Positions 57,253-64,000 of a stretch of DNA of 64,000 nucleotides are shown in pieces; the first letter of the stretch is position 1, and every line of letters starts with the position of its first letter. The DNA comes from Nepenthes gracilis. Its lineage: Eukaryota > Streptophyta > Magnoliopsida > Caryophyllales > Nepenthaceae. The notes under the pieces are model-generated. The model was not told the origin of the DNA, made no database searches, and saw only the letters and a list, made by a program, of their open reading frames with translations. Made by a program: the position numbers and the translations under genes. The stretch is from NCBI GenBank assembly GCA_033239525.1, contig BSYO01000034.1:930001-994000 (forward strand), given 5' to 3'.

Positions 57253-58369
57253 ATGGTGAATACCAGAGCGACGCTAGCGATCCCGTTAGAGATGCGGTCT
57301 CGCCTGACCAGGACCACTCTGCTGGTAGCGTGATCAATGGGGTGGTCAACGGAATACCCGCACCCTTTTTCAAAATTTAGCGGAGCATATGAGCAGCATA
57401 AACAAAATGCTCCAAATGCTCTACTCCTGCTAGGAGAATATGAAGCAGAGGGCAGAGCCCTTTGCAGTCCCTACTTCGGCCTCTAGGAGCGGAGGCTAGA
57501 AGAAGAAGAAACCATCCAAAAAGACTAAGAGGCCGGACAGCACTCAAGCTTAGGAGGGCTCCCATGCCGAGAGCTGTCCAAGGCTCAAACAACGTTTGGA
57601 CAGTAGGACTCCGGAGGAGAGTCCAAAACGAAAGAATCCTTGATACTCTCGGGAAGAGACTAGACCTCAGGCTCATGAGGGATCCCCTAGGATCGGTACA
57701 TCCGCTGGTGGCAGTAGCCGGCCGGCTACGCATCACGTCGAAAAAAGGACGAAGTTAAAAACCTACCTCAATTCCAAAAGATCTGACAATGCCACTGGAA
57801 CGGATTCAAGGGTAGAGAAGATCTGAAACTGCGTGTTTAAGGTTGACAAACACACCATAGATCTGGATAGATCACCCTTCACAACTGAGATCTTGAATCA
57901 CCATTTGCCGGCAAAGTTCAAGATAACAACCCTGGACTCTTACATTGAGAGTGCTGATCCTATGGATCACCTAGATTACTTCCGCACACATCTGAGTCTT
58001 CAGGGGTTGGAGGACGCAGTGATGTGTTGTTACTTCTCATTCACTCTAAAGGAAGATGCCCGCATCTGATTCCACCTGCTTCCATCAAAATCGATTCGAA
58101 GCTTCCACGAGCTCACTAACGTCTTCTTGGCACAATACGCTTCCAGCCGCTAGAATAGAAGCAGCCATGACATCTCTCCCATATCAACCAGAAGTAGGGA
58201 GAGAACCGGAAAAAGTTCTTGGATTGCTTCGTAGCGGAGACCAGAAGGATTCTCAGACTCACGAAAAAGATGAAACATTGCAATTTCATCTCTGCTTTAA
58301 CGTATTGGGACTTCTTTAGGTACCTAGCCTACAAGAATCCGCAAACTTTTTAAAAGACGGAATCTATCA
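57253..58369 (+). pseudogene. El-4 gag
   Basis: The ATG at 57253 begins MVNTRATLAIP. After frame changes, the capsid (retrotransposon gag) domain at 57833-58320 reads SPFTTEILNHHLPAKFKI, PMDHLDYFRTHLSLQG and FSFTLKEDARI, then in another frame FHELTNVFLAQYASSR. Several stops interrupt it. It ends near LAYKNPQTF, where the deletion junction follows. Confidence 0.85.
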
Positions 58370-58569
58370 CTAAGGCCTACGTAGCGGTGAAGAGGCCAAC
58401 GAGACTAAGCGGCGATCACTCCTGCAAGAAGCAGCACAGGGCTGGAGTGTCGGTGCGAAGGGATTATGGGCCAAACAACTTACCAGAGCGGCGGCGGCCG
58501 AAAATCCAAAGTCGTACTCAAGGAACATGCGAAAAGTCTTGAACACTCCCAACACTGAGGATCAGAAAG

Positions 58570-59832
58570 TGATGCAAATCTTCGACACGAAAAACTGGAT
58601 TATGCCTTACTAGAGATATCTGGCGGATGGAGTACTACCAGATAACAAGGACGAACCCAATCGGATCAATAAGAATGGCGGCTGGTACACCATAGTCGAT
58701 GGGAGGCTATATCGCCGTGGTTACTCGACTCCGTACCTCCGGTGCCTTACCCCTGAGGAGGCTGACTACGCCTTGAGTGAAGTCCACCTTGGGATATGCG
58801 AATCGCATATTGGTGGTAAAAACCTAACATTTAAGATCATGTGCCAGGGATATTATTGGCCAACGATAAAAAAGGATGCCCTTGAATTCGTGATGAAGTA
58901 TGAGAATTGCCAACTCCATGACAATCTTCACCACCAGCAGCCCGCTGAGCTGAGATCCCTTCAAGCTCATTAGTCTTTTGCGTAATGAGGACTCAATATT
59001 CTCGGCCCATTTTTCATCGCGATTAGGCAAAAGAAATTTATCATCACAGGTATCGATTACTTCACCAAGTGGGTTGAAGCCGCCCCGTTGGCCAAGATCA
59101 TCGAGTACAATGTCTTAGAATTCGTCCGCCAGAGCATAATGTGCTGATTTGGCATTCCCGAGATCATCGTGATCGACAGCTTAATCCAATTCTCAGGAAA
59201 ACTCTTTGCCAAGTATTGCAACAGTCCAGACATTATATTGGTCCACACTTCGGTAGTGTACCTGTAAGTAAATGAACAAGTGGAGGTCACAAATTGTACG
59301 CTACTCCGCAGTGTGAAAACCAACCTGGAGGACGCAGAGGGCTCCTGGGTCAACGAGCTACCTTCCTCCTATGGTCTTATCGGACGACTCTAAAGAAACC
59401 AACTCGGGAGACGCCTTTCAGTCTCAGGTACAGGGCTGAAGCGGTAGTTCCAATTGAGATAGGGTTTACAAGCCTTAGAGTCGAGTTCTTTGACCCCGTA
59501 AGGTAACTCTCAAAAAATTAGGGAACACCTAAACTTGCTAGAGGAAGCCTGCAACGCAGCCACAATGCGAACAGCAGCCTACCAGCAACGAGTTGCCAGC
59601 TATTACAACAAAAACGAAAAAGCGTAGCAATTCGAAGTTAAAGATTTGGTCTTGTGAAGCATCGAGGCTACCGACAAGACCATCAACCGAAATAAGCTAT
59701 TCCCAAATTGAGAAAGTTATTTTCTAGTCTCAGCCATTCTCCAGAATGGAGTGTACAAATTCTGAACCCAAAATGGCAAGTTGGTCCTATAGACGTGAAA
59801 TGCGATCCACCTTAAGCGCTACTTCCAGTAAA
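58570..59832 (+). pseudogene. El-4 integrase
   Basis: The N-terminal finger region (58690-58930) keeps GWYTIVDGRLYRRGYS-like sequence, VHLGICESHIGG and YYWPTIKKDALEFV. One finger Cys is Tyr (VMKYENC). The core keeps ITGIDYFTKWVEA and QVEVTN, but LDI is LNI and TDNGTQF has decayed to IDSLIQF. The C-terminal part (59520-59832) keeps AAYQQRVASYYNK and NAIHLKRYFQ, then TAA. Stops are numerous. Confidence 0.85.
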
Positions 59833-60039
59833 GACACAGGTAGGTCATCCATGTTGCATGTGTATGCATATAATGTATATATTGTGATTAATAAAACAAA
59901 AAGTCTTTTGCCATTGTGACATGTTTCTCACTTTTCTTTTTCTGTTCTATGTTCATGTATGTATGTTTATAAGGTTATACAAATGACCTAAATTATTCCT
60001 AAGTCGAATAGATTTTTACCTATTCGTAACTAAATTAGG

Positions 60040-60262
60040 GTCATCCAGGCGGCCCATGAGCGGTCGAACTAAACCCTGGTCATTCAGGCGGCCCTTGAAC
60101 GGTCAAACTAAACACTGGTCATTCAGGCAGCCATGAGCAGTCGAATTAAATTCAAATCATCCAGGCAACTAATGAGCAGTAGAATTAAACCTTAATCATA
60201 CAGGCGGTCCATTAGCGGTCAAATTAAACATTCGTCATCTAAGTGATCCATTTACGATCAAA
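60040..60262. repeat. About 40-bp tandem repeats 3' of El-4 pol
   Basis: About five units follow GGTCATTCAGGCGGCCCTTGA then CGGTCAAACTAAACA, the reverse complement of the El-2 unit at 20291-20490. Confidence 0.78.
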
Positions 60263-60735
60263 ATCTTAGGGGGCTTAAATAGCACCTGTGACAACCTCCT
60301 TCGCAAACAGATAGCGTGATCAGTAAATGACGATTAACTGGAGAAAAGTACTCCGTCCAAAAGTTGGCCTCCCAAGTTCATACCTGGGCAGCACCATTAA
60401 ACCTCAACTCACGCACGAGTATAGAATCAGCTTGATACGACATCAAGATTTACCTTGATGTCTTCTCCAGGACCTAAATCCATCATAGAGTGCTACAAAC
60501 GTCTCAAGCACTGCAAGGTAGACAGCCAACTTGTATATAATACATCAAGTCAGCCGACCAACACAAGAACAAGAAACTGAAAAGCAGCAACAAAGGTAAA
60601 GACACAGAACATCATTAAAACGCCCATTTTATTGATTGTATTTGTACATTTACAATTGCATACAAAAAGTAGAAGGGTACAAAATTCTATGGTGGAGCAT
60701 AGCTCCCAGGAGGAGGCGGCGGTGGACCCTAATCT

Positions 60736-62300
60736 TCAGGACTGTTCTATGAGGTTCTCACGATGGTTAGCAGAACGGTTTGTAGGGTCAACAACATCAA
60801 CTGAAAAGTTAGGGTCAACAGGCCGTGCAATACGTCGACTGAGGTTGACACCTTCCCACACCCGTACCCATAGCATCCTAGAGACCTCATGGGGACGTAT
60901 ACAAGTGGACAACTCGTTCTCCAGTGATGCGATCTGTCCTAAGAGTTGGTCAGTGCGCCTCACCGCCCGGCCAGCTTCCTTTATCAACCTGGCATTATCC
61001 TCTTGCATTCTGGCATTTTCCTCCTTCAGATTTGATAACTCAAATTGAAGAGAAGCTATCTTCTCCTGGTGCTCCAACTTAAGCAGCTCCACTTCTTTCT
61101 CAAACCAAGCGATCTCTTGATCACGGTCTGAGATCACCGGATACTGCTGACTCCTCTGAGAACTCCGCTGTAAGGCTGACCGCCTCAGCAGGCTCCCCAA
61201 CGGTAGGCTCCTCCATCAACTTGACACTGATGCCAATTGCCTCTAGGGTCTCTTCCGCGGTTGGTTCCTTAGGCACCTCCTGAAGCTCTCCGACAGCAGG
61301 CTCCTCGGGCAGTTCAGCGGCCTACGCAATGGGAAGCTCTGTAGGCGCCTCCAGGAGCTCTCCAGCAACAGGCTCCTCAGGCAATTCAACAGCCTGCGCA
61401 ATGGGAAGTTCTGTAGACGCCTCCAAGAGCTCTCTGATAGCTAGCTCCTCAGGCAACTCAGCAGCCTACACAACTGAAAGCCCCGTAGGTGACTCCAACT
61501 ACACTGCCAAGTGCTCCGAATGCGGTAGAGCAAGAACTGTGCTACTCACAACAGAGCACAGTCTAGCCCCGTACGACTCCACAATAGCCTCTACGACGCC
61601 TACTCTGGAAAGTGTAGTCCGGCTCTGTGCAGGAAAAAGAAGAAGGCACTATCGTTGCCGCCTTCTTCTGCTTTGGACTTTTGGGAGCTTCTCTGGTGGA
61701 AGGTGCGTTGGCGGACTCGATTGTGATGGCGCTAGCCTTCCTCTGTTGGGAAAGAACCCTCATCTTTTGAACAAGAGGAGGTGGTCCCCACGAAGCCCTT
61801 TTGACTTCCTCACGGACAACCGAATGGTCTCTTCAGAACTCGGAGAGGTGGTCCTTCACTCGCTTCAGAAGCAGCTTCATAGCAGTAGTCTCCTTTTCCG
61901 TGGGCATCCCGATATAAGTGTCGGGCACCCTATCCCAATATCTAGCCAAGGGCCAAGACGCATCAATATGAACATAGAAGAATCTATTCTTTCAATTCTT
62001 CAAGGAGTCATAAATGACGGTACTGTTCTAGAGCCCTCGTGGAGACAGCAAAACCCATTCCCAACTCTGGGTGAACTTGAACATTACTTTAACTGCCTCC
62101 ACCATCAGCAGCCACGAATGGTAGCAAAAAAATACAATGTGTGCACATGTATCCCACGACATTAGTATGAAACTGTACCATAGGGATCTGAAGAGTAGTA
62201 AGGATGTCCAGCAGCTTGTCAGGGACCGAAAAATATTACCCACTCCTCAAGTGGGCCTCGTATACAGTGATGCAGCTCTCGAGAGAGGAGCACACCCTGT
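60736..62300 (-). pseudogene. Antisense extra ORF (aORF) of El-4
   Basis: On the minus strand it begins with ITVYEAHLRSG (about 62270) and YMCTHCIFLLPF (about 62150), then FKFTQSWEWVLLSPRG (about 62085). A long charged and Pro/Ser-rich middle follows, with stops and frame changes. An intact last segment (61200-60736) has a coiled coil (ISDRDQEIAWFEKEVELL, NLKEENARMQEDNARL) and the C-terminal block IRPHEV...DPNFSVDVVDPTNRSA. It is collinear with the El-2 aORF. Confidence 0.8.
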
Positions 62301-63049
62301 CCTCCTCGTTGGGCATCCAAAAGATTATCTGCTTAGGAATGTTGTACTCAACATGCAACTCTCCCACTTTACTGGCCTTGATCACATATGCAATTTAAGT
62401 AACAAAAGGTGCCATAGGAACAGAAGTAGGAAGGAAGTAGAACACCTAGAATATTTTTCAGAAGGATAGACGAAGGAAAGCGTGGAAAGTTTGAAACAAA
62501 CTGGGCTGAATACTTAAAGGTATGCAAACATTGGAGAAGAACAGTGCCTCAAAAAGGCACGCCCATCATTACTAACACGTGTCACTTCCGGAGAAAGTGC
62601 AGTCTAATCAAATCTTCTAGCGCATTAATTATCAGGATTGCAAATTTACTACATGCAAACACATGGCCAACTTTTCAACTGATAGTCTGGCGGTATAATG
62701 GTGCGTCATTTCAATTCCCATAAGTTTTTCGGATTCCAGCCTTGGCGGTCAATGAACCCAATCAACATTTTCTTCAGCAAGTTCCCCGGATTCCAGCCTT
62801 GGCGGCCAATAAATCCGGTCAACACTTCCTTTACTAGTTTTTCGGATTCTGGCTTAGACGGTCAACGAATCCGATCAACACTTCCTTCATCAGTTCTCCG
62901 AATCTTGACTTTATGGTCAACAACTAAAAGCAATGCGATCAACAAACTAAGAGTCATTGCTCGCTTTCTCGCCAAGTCGCCTTAGGTAAGTAACCCAACC
63001 ATTTATGTCCCATCTTGAACATGCTGGAGATTTGAGTCCTAGGCCACCA
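62301..63049. other. El-4 spacer between aORF and 3' LTR
   Basis: No domain is seen. From 62715 to 62930 three or four loose repeats of about 60 bp share TTCGGATTCCAGCCTTGGCGGTCAA. Confidence 0.55.
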
Positions 63050-63063
63050 ATATGGGAGGAGAG
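63050..63063 (+). other. El-4 polypurine tract
   Basis: ATATGGGAGGAGAG directly precedes the 3' LTR start TGATGGGTATG. Confidence 0.8.
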
Positions 63064-64000
63064 TGATGGGTATGCTAGGAATGGGCTGATCCATGAAGGA
63101 GGAACAGTCCAAATCCTCAGTGGCCCATTTATGCTTATACGGTCAATACTAGTCGTTGACAGGATGAAAAGCTAATGAGCTAGTAAGACCCCAAGAGCAG
63201 GACAGACCACTTGGGCTTAAGATAGGCTACTCTTCCGTTGATCGAAAGTATGACTAGTTGATCGGCTAAAGACCAGACTTTACGCAGCCCAAGCCCATAG
63301 TGGCCCACGCGTTCATCCTCATACAACAACGGTCTTCTCTCCTGATTACGCGCTCTCCACAGAAGGCAACCACTATTATAATCGCTGCTTCCAGAATCAA
63401 TACTCATCCCTGAAAGAATGCGCCAGAATCCTTTCCCTATCTACTATAAACCCTAGCAGTTATAGAATACAGAAAAAAAGTAATCAATCCAACGATCGTT
63501 ACAGCCATAATGGCTGCACACCAGAAAAGACAGCGGTCCCAATATAGCATGGGTATCAAAGTCTTCTTCACAAGGAAAATAGCGCAGCACAATGGCTATA
63601 AAAGGCTATGGAGTTTCCACTCCTAGGGTACGTTCTCACTTACCTGCAAAAAGCCTCCTCTTGCAAAGCTTTCACGCTTTTAGCATTCTAGCGCTCTCTC
63701 TCTCTCTGTTACTACGTTTTCAGCAAACTTAATACTTAGATATTCCACTCCTCACGAGTGACCAAACCCTCTTTGCTTACGAGAGCACTCCCACATAACA
63801 AACACTCATCACATACATATTGCATCCATTTGCATCCACCGTCTCATTTCGAATGATGTTTACTAATTTGAGCGTCAGAGTATTTTCAGTACGACAACCT
63901 CTCACCATCACTTGACCTCTTGTTTGAAATTGTGGTGTGTAGGAGCCAAACTCAATGGATGAAGCCAGACTTAAACGGACAACTTAACCCAAATCTATTC
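63064..64000 (+). repeat. El-4 3' LTR (window ends inside it)
   Basis: It aligns with 56203 onward for about 937 bp. By comparison with the 5' LTR about 35 bp remain outside. Confidence 0.88.

Larger units (their letters stand above)
56203..64000 (+). mobile_element. Tat-lineage element El-4 (plus strand, cut by window end)
   Basis: The 5' LTR is 56203-57173 and the 3' LTR starts at 63064. Internal order is decayed PBS, gag, a jump to the zinc-finger part of integrase, integrase, a 40-bp tandem array, antisense aORF, purine tract. Protease, RT and RNase H are deleted between about 58370 and 58570. The right TSD lies outside the window. All frames are broken. Confidence 0.9.

Noticed and set aside
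57377..57758. Overlapping frames of 119 and 98 codons
   Set aside because: Both fall within the decayed El-4 gag N-terminal region. Only the plus-strand gag homology is meaningful.
61329..62165. 278-codon plus-strand open frame
   Set aside because: It is opposite the El-4 antisense ORF, whose blocks match El-1 and El-2. The plus frame is a shadow with repetitive Ser/Gly composition.

Overview
This window is nuclear DNA of a flowering plant, probably a eudicot. It is AT-rich and dominated by old, nested plant LTR retrotransposons of the Tat, chromovirus and Copia types. There is no bacterial gene organisation. By adding up the elements I could delimit, about 49 of the 64 kb (roughly three quarters) is transposable element. 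All ends, target-site duplications (TSDs) and reading frames were read by eye.

The host part is a decayed tandem array of one gene family on the minus strand. The genes encode a degenerate DEDD-type 3'-5' exonuclease-fold protein related to plant Werner-like exonuclease domains. Copy 1 (28855-29640) is intact over the domain. Copy 2 (44772-45461) is intact over the domain but broken at its N-terminus. Copy 3 shows only its 5' end at 1-88 and runs off the left edge. Each copy carries its own non-coding flanks, so blocks of intergenic DNA recur (15085-15411 with 39400-39703; 25700-27460 and 28466-28854 with 41810-44771; 39027-39330 with 55915-56202). Relict 5' flanks without a gene lie at 33185-33260 and at 34950-35004 plus 38555-38585. 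Removing the insertions brings the gene-to-gene distances down from about 29.6 and 16.0 kb to about 5.1 and 7.0 kb.

Layout. 1-713: 5' end and flank of copy 3. 714-15078: Tat element El-1 (minus), carrying a solo chromovirus LTR in gag (8812-12159) and a Harbinger-type MITE in one LTR (14129-14900). 16424-25486: Tat element El-2 (minus) with a gag/protease deletion. 27460-28465: solo Copia-like LTR. 28855-29640: gene copy 1. 29723-31525: Copia-like LTR in its 5' flank. 32441-33055: LTR fragment and simple repeats. 35005-38554: solo chromovirus LTR (minus) containing a solo Tat LTR (36660-37636). 38586-39026: a TRIM. 39704-41804: internally deleted Tat element El-3 (plus). 42769-43828: solo Tat-like LTR. 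44772-45461: gene copy 2. 47101-54064: a Copia-like solo LTR split by an LTR-gag-only (TR-GAG) chromovirus derivative (47374-53525). 54681-55650: Copia-like solo LTR (minus) with TA...TA ends and a perfect TSD. 56203-64000: Tat element El-4 (plus), cut by the right edge.

The repeated host blocks serve as internal controls, because several insertions have an uninterrupted empty site in a paralogous block. The four Tat elements share an extra gene, antisense to gag-pol, for a conserved N-terminal domain plus a coiled coil. Three of them (El-1, El-2, El-4) also show a 40-47 bp tandem array between pol and that gene. All element genes are broken, mostly by changes that look like C-to-T or G-to-A decay. 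I found no convincing tRNA, rRNA or CRISPR array, and no other intact host gene.
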